A stretch of DNA of 64,000 nucleotides from Ensifer sp. IC3342 (GCF_020193655.1 NZ_JADYVE010000017.1:1-64000), one strand, 5' to 3'. Numbered from the stretch's first letter, positions 18,141 to 27,740 are shown. Notes: generated by a model from the sequence alone, not told the origin. Numbers and translations: made by a program.

Positions 18141-18410
18141 TTAGCGGATGACCGCGTCTGCGATCTCGATCAGTGCGGACTTGACGTCCGGCTCGTCGGT
18201 TAGCGGTTCGATCATCGTCGCCAGAACGGCGTCGCGCAGCGTTACCCCGCTGTCGACCAGGCTGGCGCAATAGACGAGCAGACGCGTCGAGAGCCCTCCT
18301 CGAGATCATGCCCCTTGAGGCTCCGCAGACGATGTGCGAGGTCGACAACCTCGTGGAGCAGCGTGCGCCTTCCGGCATCCGAGACGATGAGATGGGTCTC
18401 TACGGAAGGG
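18141..18410 (-). pseudogene. norQ: norQ C-terminal fragment, frameshifted
   Basis: The C-terminal quarter of a NorQ/NirQ-type AAA+ protein can be read in two frames: RRTLLHEVVDLAHRLRSLKG and HDLEEG, then after a one-base shift near 18300, LVYCASLVDSGVTLRD ... MIEPLTDEPDVKSAL to a TAA just before norD. The ATPase core is missing. At about 18410 the sequence changes abruptly into a ubiX-like fragment. Confidence 0.7.
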
Positions 18411-18505
18411 GATTTCCGCGAGCCGCTCGATGGCCCGGAGCGCCAGGGCTGCACCCGAGGCCCCCGAGACACCGACCACAACCCGTTCCTTGCTCAGGGC
18501 GCTTC
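18411..18505 (-). pseudogene. UbiX-type flavin prenyltransferase N-terminal fragment
   Basis: The residues KERVVVGVSGASGAALALRA match the N-terminal flavin-binding loop of UbiX/Pad1 proteins (VGVSGASGA). After about 30 residues the sequence fuses to the norQ remnant. It begins at the stop of a UbiD fragment, as adjacent ubiD-ubiX genes often do, but has no clear ATG in this copy. Confidence 0.6.
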
Positions 18506-18695
18506 TCCCAGGCCCAGTTCAGTCCAAAGTTGATCGACCTTCCCGACAACTTCCGCCGGCATTTCGAGCACGCGTCCCCATTCGCGCTCCGTCTCCGGCC
18601 CGAGCTTGCGCGTCGCGTCGAGCCCGAGCTTGCCGCCAAGCCCCGGCTTCGGAGACACGAAATCGAGGTAGTCGATCGGCGTGTCGTTGAGGATA
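18494..18695 (-). pseudogene. UbiD-family decarboxylase C-terminal fragment
   Basis: The residues LILNDTPIDYLDFVSPKPGL, then GGKLGLDATRKLGPETEREW and GRVLEMPAEVVGKVDQLW are the typical C-terminus of UbiD-type prenyl-FMN-dependent decarboxylases. Nothing UbiD-like remains upstream of about 18695. With the ubiX fragment behind it, it is the end of a former ubiD-ubiX pair. Confidence 0.7.
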
Positions 18696-18889
18696 AGCAG
18701 ATTCCTATGGGGCAATATAGACTTGCCGACGTTGTGGGTAATTGAAAGGCTCACCGGGCGGATACGGCTTGGACGGTGCGTTCTTGGCGCATTTTCGGCT
18801 CCGGCGGTCGCAGGGACTTGGAATCAGTCGCATGATCCAGGGTATCTGAAACCGCCGGGCCTTGCCCGCGCAAACTGCGATTCATCGGA

Positions 18890-19470
18890 CAAAATCAATC
18901 GTTTGTTGTTTATGGATGGAAACTAGACTAAGCGGCTCACCATAGCGGTTGACGAACAGTCGCTGGTCTGGTGCTCGCGGCTGCCGGTCAAGCAGCTTTT
19001 TCAACAATATCACCGTTTCTGGCCAAGGCGGGCAGATACGTTCCTTGCGGCCCTTGCCGGTAAGACGGACGCAACTTGGGCTATCGAACGGACCGCCGCG
19101 GGGCACACATCCAGTGCCTCCTGTATCCGTGCACCGCTATTGTAGAGGAACGAGAACAGTGCATGGTCGCGCATGCCTTCGAGGCTCGATCGGTCTGGTT
19201 GGGCAAGGATTGCCGCCACTTCCGGCGGATCCCGATAGCAGGGTCGGAGACCGGCGCTCGCTTGATCGGGATGTTGAGGATTTCGACGCCTTGCGCGATC
19301 GATGTAGGATCCTTGGTGGCCACGAAGTTGATGAAGCTACGGATCGCGGCAAGCCGGCAGTAGAGCATTTCACGCAACTAAAGGTGTGGCGCGTAGCTGA
19401 TCGCCAACAGGCGCTAATCCAGTTTCTGGAGCGGGTCGCAGGTCCGCAGCCCGCCATAGTCGCCTGCGAC
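18890..19470 (-). pseudogene. Tyrosine recombinase/integrase remnant
   Basis: Three frames carry consecutive parts of an XerC/phage-integrase-type recombinase: REMLYCRLAAIRSFINFVAT, then MRDHALFSFLYNSGARIQEAL (the segment containing the first catalytic Arg), then RLTGKGRKERICPPWPET and NRYGEPLSLVS. Frames change between the pieces and the C-terminal HxxR...Y part is missing. It is a decayed mobile-element gene marking another recombination point. Confidence 0.65.
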
Positions 19471-19476
19471 AACGTG

Positions 19477-19908
19477 CTACTTGCCGCGGCGCTTGCGACG
19501 TTGGCCGAGGCCCATCTCTTTGGCCAGACGCGAGCGGGCTTCCGCATAAGCGGGCGCGACCATCGGGTAGTCCGCGGGTAGGTCCCACTTTTCGCGATAT
19601 TCTTCCGGCGACAGATTGTGGTGGGTCATCAGGTGGCGCTTTAGCGACTTGAAGGTGCCGCCGCATTCGAGGCAGGTGATCTGATTGTCCTGCACCGACT
19701 TGCGGACCGAGACCGCCGGCTTGGGCTTCTCAACGGGAGCAACCACCAGGGCGGGAGCTGTGGTATTGTTGAGCGCCGAATGAACGTCGGCGATAAGCGT
19801 CGGAAGCTCGGCAACCGGAACCACGTGGTTGCTGACATAGGCGGCTACGATTTCCGCCGCCATCTCTACCAAGAGTTCGTTGCTCGCACCGAGCGTGGTT
19901 TCTGTCAT
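19477..19908 (-). CDS. MucR/Ros-type zinc-finger transcriptional regulator
   Basis: A 143-residue protein starting [20 protein letters not shown]. It has the Ros/MucR zinc finger [19 protein letters not shown] (Cys79, Cys82, His92, His96/97) and the typical sequel [20 protein letters not shown], ending in a basic tail. MucR/Ros proteins are global regulators of exopolysaccharide, motility and symbiosis genes in Rhizobiaceae. It appears intact and is near SyrB and NodD genes, so a role in nodulation-gene control is likely. Symbiotic plasmids often carry such extra copies. Confidence 0.88.
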   Translation of the reverse strand: MTETTLGASNELLVEMAAEIVAAYVSNHVVPVAELPTLIADVHSALNNTTAPALVVAPVEKPKPAVSVRKSVQDNQITCLECGGTFKSLKRHLMTHHNLSPEEYREKWDLPADYPMVAPAYAEARSRLAKEMGLGQRRKRRGK

Positions 19909-19967
19909 CTTCTTCTCCTATCGGAACTCAGCAACATTATCCCGAAACGATGTTTTCAGGAGGAAAC

Positions 19968-20060
19968 ATGCTAGAAAGTGCCGCCGAACGTACCTCTTGG
20001 GACTGGACGGACATTGCGGCAGAGCCAGACTCTACCGCAACATCAAGCCCCGAGTCGTGA
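19968..20060 (+). CDS. Candidate 30-residue small protein
   Basis: A very good ribosome site (AGGAGG, five bases before ATG) precedes a 30-codon frame, MLESAAERTSWDWTDIAAEP to a TGA at 20060. It is divergent from the MucR-type gene. No homologue comes to mind. The case rests on the near-perfect Shine-Dalgarno and spacing, so it is tentative. Confidence 0.3.
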   Translation: MLESAAERTSWDWTDIAAEPDSTATSSPES

Positions 20061-20457
20061 TGCAAACCGTCACCGGATGACGAGTTGGGCGGCGCCTCAA
20101 AGCAACAGGGGAAGAATCACGACCTAAGCTGGAATTTAAGTTCAAAGCAATTATCACGACGACGCTTTTCATTAAGTGGATTAACACTGATCCAGGAAAT
20201 GTCAAAACAATATTTTCATCTCGGGCCAGAAAACCTACTCAAGAAGACCTAACTCTATCGTAGATTCAAGATGTTTAGAAAAATATAGTGTGGAATTCGT
20301 AGGATGCTAATCTCTCGATACATGGGAGAAATGTCTGGAGCTCTGTTCAGCTTGAGGTGCAATCAAAGGGCCATTGACGCTGCTGCAGGGCGAGGCCGCC
20401 CCCGTGCCGGCTCCCACCAGTTTCCCTGCCGGTCAAAAGACTTTTGATGTGACATCG
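20061..20457. other. A+T-rich intergenic stretch with no gene seen
   Basis: This stretch is richer in A and T than its surroundings, and I find no convincing gene, nod box or repeat. It lies downstream of the SyrB-like gene and upstream of the MucR-type gene on the minus strand. Confidence 0.35.
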
Positions 20458-21048
20458 TCAATTGACATTGAACCGATCAAGCATCCTCTTGAGCTGCAAG
20501 TTTTGGGCAAGGATCCGTTCAGCGAGCAGCCTTTTGAGTCGCTTGTTTTCGGCTTCAAGAGTGGCCAGTTCATCGCGAGAAATCGCGCGCTCTACATTCT
20601 CGTCTCGCTCTTTGCTATTCTCATGCACGTCCAATGACAACCGCTCGGGGAGCTTTCGCGAAATACGCTGTTTCGAGCTTGTTCGGGTGTGGGAGACCGG
20701 TGGCGTCGCCTGCAATTGCTCAGCAGCGTCGACTGCCGAATGACTGGAATTATGCAACCTCGACAACGCAATCTCCGAACTTTCGGCGGGTTTCACGGCT
20801 GCTCGCCCAAGCTCGACATTCTCTTTGTTTGCAATGAGAAACTCTGCATTCGGGCTGGCCTGCGGACCGTAACCTGCATTAGGAGATACGGTCTCTTCCG
20901 TTAAGTTGAACAAATGCGGCGCCATCTCTTCCACTTCGCGGGTCAAAGCCTTGAGGTCCGTATTGCCCCAGACTGAATTCGTTCGCTCCTTTGGTCGCCG
21001 CCGTGCCGGCTTGAATTCAACAATAAACCTCCGTGGTGGTGTTTTCAT
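20458..21048 (-). CDS. SyrB-family protein with long N-terminal extension
   Basis: A 196-residue protein starting MKTPPRRFIVEFKPARRR. Its last ~35 residues (DELATLEAENKRLKRLLAER) form a leucine-rich coiled coil very like the end of SyrB (DELADLIQLEKENLRLRKLL). The N-terminal half is basic, with KPARRRPKERTNSVWGN, and differs from SyrB, lacking the SyrB helix-turn-helix-like part (LKDAIKSAGISEQTYYVWKK). It is next to a true syrB and oriented the same way. It could be a divergent paralogue that pairs with SyrB through the coiled coil; this is inference. Confidence 0.6.
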   Translation of the reverse strand: MKTPPRRFIVEFKPARRRPKERTNSVWGNTDLKALTREVEEMAPHLFNLTEETVSPNAGYGPQASPNAEFLIANKENVELGRAAVKPAESSEIALSRLHNSSHSAVDAAEQLQATPPVSHTRTSSKQRISRKLPERLSLDVHENSKERDENVERAISRDELATLEAENKRLKRLLAERILAQNLQLKRMLDRFNVN

Positions 21049-21227
21049 ATGTATCTCGCAAACAATCCACTACTAATCGGCGCCGTAACGCGCCACGACT
21101 TCCTTTATCCTTCGGTCAAATACCGCCCTTTCAGGCTCGATTCAAGTGGCCGAAAGCCTAGGCACGCCGTCCCTTTCGCAAGCCGGCAGGGCGCCTAATG
21201 CACGGCCTGTAGAGTCCCCCTCTTCAG

Positions 21228-21674
21228 CTAATCCAGCCCAAGTCTCTTGCGCAGTTCGGCATTTTCCGCACGCAGTTTTTCTGACAAAAGCTTGCGAAGC
21301 CTCAGGTTTTCCTTTTCGAGCTGAATGAGATCAGCAAGCTCATCGCCGGCCACCACAGACATTTCAACCTTTCGATCAGCAGGCTTAGCAGATTTCTTCC
21401 ACACGTAGTAGGTTTGCTCCGATATGCCGGCGCTCTTGATCGCGTCCTTTAGCGTGCTATTGCCTTGAGCCACTTCGGTCTCGATCAAATTGAGCTTTTC
21501 AGTCCTTTCTGTCTCGCTATATCTTTTAGGCTTAGCAGTCGTCTTTGATACCGCAACTTGTCCGGCAGCCGTTCTTTGACGCCGCGAAGAACTCTTCTTT
21601 TTGCCAGCTGGTGCTTTCGTTTCGGCAACCGCCTCAGCCGCGGCAACTGGTCCTGTGTTACTCTCGTCAGCCAC
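21228..21674 (-). CDS. syrB: SyrB-type symbiotic regulator
   Basis: A 148-residue protein starting MADESNTGPVAAAEAVAETK. After a low-complexity, basic N-terminus (KKKSSSRRQRT) comes a transposase-like helix-turn-helix (LKDAIKSAGISEQTYYVWKK), then a C-terminal coiled coil (DELADLIQLEKENLRLRKLL). It matches what I recall of S. meliloti SyrB nearly throughout. SyrB represses syrM and so lowers the NodD3/SyrM symbiotic circuit. A SyrM-like gene lies at 41078 in this window. The gene is intact. Confidence 0.85.
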   Translation of the reverse strand: MADESNTGPVAAAEAVAETKAPAGKKKSSSRRQRTAAGQVAVSKTTAKPKRYSETERTEKLNLIETEVAQGNSTLKDAIKSAGISEQTYYVWKKSAKPADRKVEMSVVAGDELADLIQLEKENLRLRKLLSEKLRAENAELRKRLGLD

Positions 21675-22654
21675 TGTGATTTCCTCCCTTAGCCATTTGT
21701 ATGATTTGAACTCAATGAGCTACAGAGTCAATGCAAGCGTCCAATGGCGATATCACTTATGGTTGATTTCCTACAATGAGGACGTAGCCGCGTTCGACTC
21801 AGACAAGGGCGAATTCCTGCATTACCAGTCGTGTTCGCCGAGAGACGTGGGCAGGTTTACGATTCGACAGCGCACGTTGAGATCGCCGACGCGAGAGAAC
21901 CCCAGGCGAGCTCGACCCCCTGCAGCGAACTCAATCACTTCGGGCGGGATATAGGCATGATTCGGGGCGCGTCCTGCGCAATCGACTGAGTGTCGTCAGG
22001 TATGTCCTCAAGAAAATCGAAGGACGCACTTCCAGTGGCTTGGATATCTGCTCAAGTCGGCCCGCACCCACGCGGTTCGAGCCCTGCTGAAACGTCACCC
22101 CGATGGCTTCTCCGAGGGCGCTTGCGACATATTCTGCCATACACGCCTGTGGCGAATTCGACGGCCGACGTGAATATCCACGGCATCCGCTTTGCCTCTT
22201 TTCTTCTTAGGGTTAATACCCAACACATTTATCTCCTAGAGAAGTATCTTTCATCGAATCGCTATTGGGAACCGCTATATCGAATACGACCCTCGTTGAG
22301 GCACGCGTTTGATACAGCTCAACTCTGAAGTCAGCAACTTCAATTGAGGCATCTCCGTGTCCGCAGCCTCCGATACCCCTGACGTGGCGAGGCAACGTAC
22401 AGGCGTCCTCTGTCAGTTTTGGTTCAACTCCGCTTGAACTGCGGTCCCTTGGCAACCTTAGGCGCGTTCGACGGCAGCGAAAATTAGAGCCAAGCTCCCG
22501 CAAGGTACGGAACTTTGGCGACGAGCCGATGTCGTAATGGGCCGGCACTCCTCTGGCGTTCTTGCCGGTGGCTGCCCTCAGGGTGACGGTGTTGAAACGG
22601 GGTTCGATTGTATCGGGCCCCAAGCATCAAACGAGGGACAGACCTTGACCATCA
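21675..22654. other. Intergenic region without an identifiable gene
   Basis: About one kilobase with only short, unconvincing frames on both strands. I recognise no protein motif, nod box or inverted repeat. It probably consists of decayed DNA between syrB and an IS110 remnant. Confidence 0.4.
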
Positions 22655-23235
22655 ATGCATGAATTGGATGTGTCGCTGGAACAGAGCAGCGTTCGCGTCG
22701 CCGAGTCGTCAGTCAAGTTCGTGCGCGACAAAAGTGGGGAGCGAGCCGAAGGCGTTGTTGCAGCATTCCACCGAATTTGGGCTGCCAGGGCGAGGATCAG
22801 CCTTCAGTCGGGTCCCCCATCTCAGTGGTTCGCGGGGGCCCGGCCGAGGCTGGCCTTGAGGTGGTGTTGCGAGCAACGCGGCATGTGAAGGCAGCGCTGT
22901 CGGCGACGACCGTGAAAAATACTGACCGCAAGGACGCGCGCGGGATCGCTAGTTGCTGCGCATGGGGCGGACGCTCAGGCCGTGTGAGCCCCCTATGATC
23001 GGCCGCAAGCTGTTTCAGGCCAAACTGCTCGACGTTGAGCCTAGCATCCGATCATGCGGTTACGGGCCCAATGTCGGCGACGCGAGCCCGTGGGCGTTTC
23101 GAGGCACGCATTCGCACTTGAGACGGTGATCGGGGCGATGCTACAAGCACGTGCCACACTTACAAAGAGTTTACCCGGATGCATCGCGCGATGTTGAAGT
23201 TGGCCCGCACCGATCCCGTCTGCCGACGGCCGATG
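22655..23235 (+). mobile_element. IS110-family transposase remnant
   Basis: Broken frames spell the start of an IS110-type transposase: MHELDVSLEQSSVRVAE (the DxS DEDD-catalytic start), KFVRDKSGERAEGVVAAF, GLEVVLRATRHVKAALSA, then TVKNTDRKDARGIA and, later, GRKLFQAKLLDVEPSIR. Several frameshifts and stops interrupt it and the C-terminal domain is not seen. It abuts the 3' end of nodD. Confidence 0.7.
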
Positions 23236-24174
23236 TCAGGAATGCTGAGAAGTTTCGGATGGAAAATCGATGCGGGACGCCTCCTGAAGAAATAGCTCGC
23301 GCATCCAGAGACTGGCCGGATCACTGTTGTGAGGCGCGGGCCACTGGACAGCCTCGGTGAACGCGGGAAAAACGGGCTGCGGAAGTTCGGTGATCCGCAG
23401 GGGCATCGCTTTTGCGAAGTACCTCGCCAGTCGTAACGGGATGGTCGCGATACGGTCTGTGCCCGACAGCAAAGGCGGGATCATGGTAAAACCCGGCACG
23501 ACGACTTCGACGCGTCTCTTGAGGCCGTGCTCGCCCAATAGCCATTCCTCCATCGAGGGGTTCCGCATCCACCCGAATTTAACCGCAACATGCCCCATCG
23601 ATGTATAGCTGTCGAAGGAGAGCTGCGGCGGTAGCTGCTGGTTCGTGGGGCAGCTCACGCATACGAATGTCTCATCGAACAGCTTCGCTTTGGGGTGCGT
23701 ATTCGACATGAACACTTCCGGAAGGATCAGGAAATCGACGTCACCGCGCCGGAGAAGCTCATCGGGCTTATCGCCAAGCGGGAGCAACTCGAAACCGACG
23801 GCGGGCGCTTCCCGCGCGACACGCACCACAACCCTTTCAAAAAACACCAGCGTCATGAAGTCGGAAAGAATGATCCTGAATCGGCGATCTGACTGAGCTG
23901 GGTTGAACGGCTGCGAGGAAATGATGGAGAGGTGAATGTGCAGCAGGGCGTCGCGGACTGCGGGTGCGATCGCTTCCGCTCGCGGGGTTGGTACAAGTTC
24001 GCGGCCATTCATTGTAAATAGATCGTCGCGGAAATAGGTGCGTAGCCGGGTGATGGCGGCGCTCATGGCCGGCTGGCTCAGGTGGATGCTGCGTGCCGCG
24101 GCCGTGAGTTTGCGTTCGGTCATCAGCGCGTCGAGCGCAACCAGCAGATTGAGATCAAGGCCCTTAAAACGCAT
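23236..24174 (-). CDS. nodD: NodD, flavonoid-responsive LysR-type activator of nodulation genes
   Basis: A 312-residue LysR-type protein that begins [20 protein letters not shown] with an N-terminal helix-turn-helix ([20 protein letters not shown]) and continues with NodD signatures such as [30 protein letters not shown] and [18 protein letters not shown]. NodD binds nod boxes and, with plant flavonoids, turns on Nod-factor genes. Its neighbours are the Nod-factor fucosylation genes. Whether it is NodD1 or NodD2 cannot be decided from the sequence alone. A nod-box-like site begins 11 bases before its ATG. Confidence 0.95.
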   Translation of the reverse strand: MRFKGLDLNLLVALDALMTERKLTAAARSIHLSQPAMSAAITRLRTYFRDDLFTMNGRELVPTPRAEAIAPAVRDALLHIHLSIISSQPFNPAQSDRRFRIILSDFMTLVFFERVVVRVAREAPAVGFELLPLGDKPDELLRRGDVDFLILPEVFMSNTHPKAKLFDETFVCVSCPTNQQLPPQLSFDSYTSMGHVAVKFGWMRNPSMEEWLLGEHGLKRRVEVVVPGFTMIPPLLSGTDRIATIPLRLARYFAKAMPLRITELPQPVFPAFTEAVQWPAPHNSDPASLWMRELFLQEASRIDFPSETSQHS

Positions 24175-24184
24175 GTTTTGGCGT

Positions 24185-24232
24185 ATCCATATTGCCGATG
24201 GGTGTCACTCGAACGATCAATTTTCGAATTGG
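24185..24232 (+). promoter_or_regulatory. nod-box-like sequence beside nodD
   Basis: Reading on the plus strand, ATCCATATTGCCGATGGGTG and then ACGATCAATTTTCGAATT match the two ends of the nod-box consensus (ATCCAT-N3-GTGGATG ... ATCNATTTTACCAATC) with several mismatches. It lies 11 bases upstream of the nodD ATG and points away from nodD, towards DNA with no intact plus-strand gene. It may serve nodD autoregulation. Confidence 0.55.
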
Positions 24233-24708
24233 TTAGAAAACGCTTAATTAAGCTGAAGTCAAGTGCATTCAGGGGCGCTCTCCCCGGGGTTCATGCCGTC
24301 GCCCGCCCTCTGCCACGCGCCTTCTGAAGAACATGCCTCGCAGCACTACGGCCCAGCGCTCCTGCCATTCCGCCTTCGACCGAACGGGGTCAAGCCGGAG
24401 CGAAGACACCAACGCCCACGGCAACAGCTTGCCATCAACGATGCAGACCTTCGGCGCTGGCTTTTCGCCTTCCTCGCGAGCCCGCCGCCAGACGGCAGAG
24501 CAAGCAGCGCCGCAAGCGCAAAGCTGATCTGTCGGTGGGCAGCTGCGAGAACGCTCAAGAAGCCGAACGGGTAAGAGCCGGGGCGAGCTGCCCGTCGAGG
24601 AATGCCGTCGCGAGATGCGCGCGCGAAGAAAGCCGGAGTGTTCGGCCCCACCTCGCCGGCGTCCTCGCTCCAGATATCGTAACATGTGCGTATGTGCCGG
24701 ATGACGCT
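24233..24708. other. Region between nodD and noeJ without a recognised gene
   Basis: A minus-strand frame at 24269-24685 (138 residues, with VCIVDGKLLPWALVSSLRLD and RSKAEWQERWAVVLRG) is open but I do not recognise it; the plus strand has only overlapping short frames. It may be an old insertion or a degraded gene downstream of noeJ. I make no functional call. Confidence 0.3.
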
Positions 24709-26181
24709 TCAGGATCCGTCATCCCGATAGCCCAGTTCGCCTCGAGTACCTAGCAATCCATGTCCCGATTCGTTTACGACACGGATGATGTCGTCCTCGC
24801 CCAGGTAGGCACCAGTTTGAATCTCGACCAACTCCAGCATGATCTTGCCCGGGTTCCCCAAGCGATGCATCGCCCCCTCGGGGATGTAGATCGACTGGTT
24901 CTCGTGCAGGATCGTTACTCGATCCTCAACTGTCACTTCTGCGGTCCCCTTCACGCAGATCCAGTGCTCTGATCGGTGAAAATGCTTGTGGAGAGAGAGC
25001 ATCTTGCCAGGGCGTACGAACAACCGCCTCACTTGGAAGCGATCGCCGTTAAGCATTGTGGTGTAGCCGCCCCATGGCCGCATCAACGTTGGGTGCATTT
25101 CCGTAAGGCGTGCCGTATTTTCGTCGGCGGCGAGGTGCTTCACCAAGTTTCCGATCTCATGGGCATCTTCCAGTCGCCCGACGAAGACCGCGTCCTCGCT
25201 AGCGACGACGGCAACTCCATTCAATCCCTGTACTGCGAGATGAGCGGTATGCGACAGCACAAGCGAATTCTTGGTGTTGCAGACCGTAACATTACCTTTG
25301 ACCACGTTGCCATCAGCGTTCTTCTCCTCATTCTTCCACACAGCATCCCAGCTGCCGAGATCTGACCAAGCAAAATCCGAGCAGACCACGGCGGCGTTCG
25401 CGGTTTTCTCCATCAGCGCATAGTCAATCGAGATGGATGGTGCTTGGCTGAAACTCTCCGGGGCGAGTCGTACGAAATCGGCATCGACCGTCGAGCCCTT
25501 GAGAGCGGCGTGCGCCGCCGACAACACATCGGGGGCATGTTCCTCAAGTTCCGCGATAATGCTTGCCGCCTGGAAAAGGAACATCCCGGAGTTCCAATAG
25601 TAATTGCCGGTCTCCAAAAGAGCTGCCGCCTTTTCGAGACTTGGTTTCTCGACAAAACATTGAACCGCATGGACGTCCTTGGCAAGGTAAGCGCCACGCT
25701 CAATATATCCGTAGCCCGTTGCTGGCCAACTGGGTTGAATACCGAACGTCACGAGCTTGCCCTCCGCTGCGGCTACGCAGGCGGACCGCAGACAACTTTT
25801 GTAAGCATCGTCAACCGTAATCGCGTGGTCTGACGGCAGCACAAACAATAACGCGTCCTCACCAAACCGATCAGCCACGATTCGGGCAGCGACGGCCACT
25901 GCGGCTGCCGTGTTGCGCGGCACCGGCTCAAGGACTATGCTGGAAAGTGGGACCCCAAGCTCACGCGCCTGTTCGGCAACTAGGAAGCGGAAATCTTCAT
26001 TGGTAATGACAAATGGTGCTCCATATACCGTGGCATCGGAAACGCGTTTAAGCGTGGCTTGAAAGAGCGTTTCCTCGCCGATTAGCTTTAGAAACTGTTT
26101 TGCGGCAGTTGCGCGTGACAGGGGCCAGAGCCTTGTGCCCCTACCCCCTGCCATGATAGCTGGGATAATCTTTGGAAGCAT
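24709..26181 (-). CDS. noeJ: NoeJ, mannose-1-phosphate guanylyltransferase (bifunctional type)
   Basis: A 490-residue protein with the nucleotidyltransferase signature at the start (AIMAGGRGTRLWPLSRA), the sugar-phosphate motif FVEKPS, and a C-terminal cupin domain of type II phosphomannose isomerases (RPWGGYTTML, LHKHFHRSEHWICV). It makes GDP-mannose from mannose-1-P and GTP, and the cupin part probably isomerises fructose-6-P to mannose-6-P. With NoeK it supplies GDP-mannose for NoeL and NolK, which convert it to GDP-fucose for NodZ. It is divergent from noeK. Confidence 0.9.
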   Translation of the reverse strand: MLPKIIPAIMAGGRGTRLWPLSRATAAKQFLKLIGEETLFQATLKRVSDATVYGAPFVITNEDFRFLVAEQARELGVPLSSIVLEPVPRNTAAAVAVAARIVADRFGEDALLFVLPSDHAITVDDAYKSCLRSACVAAAEGKLVTFGIQPSWPATGYGYIERGAYLAKDVHAVQCFVEKPSLEKAAALLETGNYYWNSGMFLFQAASIIAELEEHAPDVLSAAHAALKGSTVDADFVRLAPESFSQAPSISIDYALMEKTANAAVVCSDFAWSDLGSWDAVWKNEEKNADGNVVKGNVTVCNTKNSLVLSHTAHLAVQGLNGVAVVASEDAVFVGRLEDAHEIGNLVKHLAADENTARLTEMHPTLMRPWGGYTTMLNGDRFQVRRLFVRPGKMLSLHKHFHRSEHWICVKGTAEVTVEDRVTILHENQSIYIPEGAMHRLGNPGKIMLELVEIQTGAYLGEDDIIRVVNESGHGLLGTRGELGYRDDGS

Positions 26182-26324
26182 GGTGTCATTTTTGATTGCG
26201 TTTGATGTGAAGCTTCATAACAGTGTGGCGGGAGCGAAGCAATATTAGCGGATGCGAATTCGTTCGACTTGCGCCGGTGATGTCGATTACCTGCTGAACG
26301 CTGCCCGGCAAAAAAGGTCAGTTG

Positions 26325-27740
26325 ATGGGTCCTAGATTTGGCACAAGTGGCCTACGCGGGTTGGCAACAGAACTCGTCGGTAGTGTGTCGGCGCTCTATG
26401 CTACAGCCTTTTCGAGGATGCTCCTCGAGAGAGGGCGGGCCGCGCGAGGGGCGACCGTATTGATCGGCCGCGACCTCCGCGCTTCAAGTTCTGAGATCGC
26501 TGCTATCTGCATGGCAGCGCTCGACCGGGCGGGAATGGTGCCGGTTGACTGCGGAGGACTGCCGACACCAGCGCTTGCGTTATACGGCCGACAACTCGGT
26601 GCAGCATCACTCATGATCACAGGCTCGCATATTCCGGCCGACCGAAACGGCATTAAATTCTATCTGCCTGACGGTGAGATCAACAAGGCAGACGAGCAGG
26701 CGATTACGGAGTTGGCGGAGCAGCTTTCAGCCGATGCAGATGCAATCAAGGTTGAGCGCGGCCGCGGCGCCGACCACTCTTGCGAAGCAACTGACCTATA
26801 TATCCAACGTTACGAGACCCTGCTTCCAAAATCGAACCTTCAGGGGCTAAAGATCGGCTTATATCAGCACAGCAGCGTTGCCCGCGATATTTTGACCACG
26901 ATCTTGGAAGGTCATGGCGCACATGTCGTACCGATAGGCCGATCTGAGGTCTTCATCCCCGTTGACACGGAAGCTATATCGGCGGCGACTCGTGAGAGGC
27001 TCGCTGCCTGGGCGAAGGAATACGCCTTTGACGCCATTGTGTCGACCGACGCAGACGCCGATCGGCCCCTGATAGCGGATGAAACGGGCACTCCATTGCG
27101 CGGTGATCTGCTTGGTCTTATTTGCGCAAGGCTGCTGGAGGCCAGGCTCATTGCTACGCCTGTAACCAGCAACTCCGGAATCGAGGCGGCGAGCGGCATC
27201 GAGGTGGTGCGTACGCGCGTTGGCTCGCCTTACGTCATTGCAGCCATGACTGAGGCGGTAGCGGTTGGCAAGCAGCGGGTGATGGGTTTCGAGGCCAACG
27301 GTGGCGTCATGCTAGGTTCGGACTTCTCGTTCGGAGGTGCGTCGCTTTCCGCCTTGCCGACCCGGGACTGCGTCCTTCCCATCATTGCAACGCTCCACAT
27401 GGCAGTAGAGGCCAAAACTCCCCTCTCGGCGATCATCGCAATGCATCGCCTGCCAGTTGCTCTGTCCGGTCGGATCGAGAATTATCCATTCGACAGGAGC
27501 GACGCCCTGGTGGCATACTTGAAAGCGTCGAAAGCCAATGTTTCCCATTTATTCGGCCAGATCGGTCGCGTGACGGGTACGGACGACATGGACGGCCTGC
27601 GCCTGACGTTTGAGGGCGGCCGTATCCTGCACATCCGTCCTTCAGGGAACGCGCCTGAACTGCGTTGCTACGTCGAGGCAGACGACCGAGATGCCGCCGA
27701 ACACTTGCTGGCCCAGGGACTGGCGGTTCTTAATAGTTGA
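26325..27740 (+). CDS. noeK: NoeK, phosphomannomutase
   Basis: A 471-residue alpha-D-phosphohexomutase starting MGPRFGTSGLRGLATELVGS. Key sites are the phosphoserine loop (MITGSHIPADRNGIKF), the metal-binding loop (STDADADRPLIADE, in place of DGDGDR), the sugar-binding loop (GFEANGGVML) and the C-terminal phosphate-binding loop (RPSGNAPELR). It converts mannose-6-P to mannose-1-P, the substrate of NoeJ. The ATG is preceded by AAGG; an adjacent upstream TTG is less likely. Confidence 0.9.
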   Translation: MGPRFGTSGLRGLATELVGSVSALYATAFSRMLLERGRAARGATVLIGRDLRASSSEIAAICMAALDRAGMVPVDCGGLPTPALALYGRQLGAASLMITGSHIPADRNGIKFYLPDGEINKADEQAITELAEQLSADADAIKVERGRGADHSCEATDLYIQRYETLLPKSNLQGLKIGLYQHSSVARDILTTILEGHGAHVVPIGRSEVFIPVDTEAISAATRERLAAWAKEYAFDAIVSTDADADRPLIADETGTPLRGDLLGLICARLLEARLIATPVTSNSGIEAASGIEVVRTRVGSPYVIAAMTEAVAVGKQRVMGFEANGGVMLGSDFSFGGASLSALPTRDCVLPIIATLHMAVEAKTPLSAIIAMHRLPVALSGRIENYPFDRSDALVAYLKASKANVSHLFGQIGRVTGTDDMDGLRLTFEGGRILHIRPSGNAPELRCYVEADDRDAAEHLLAQGLAVLNS

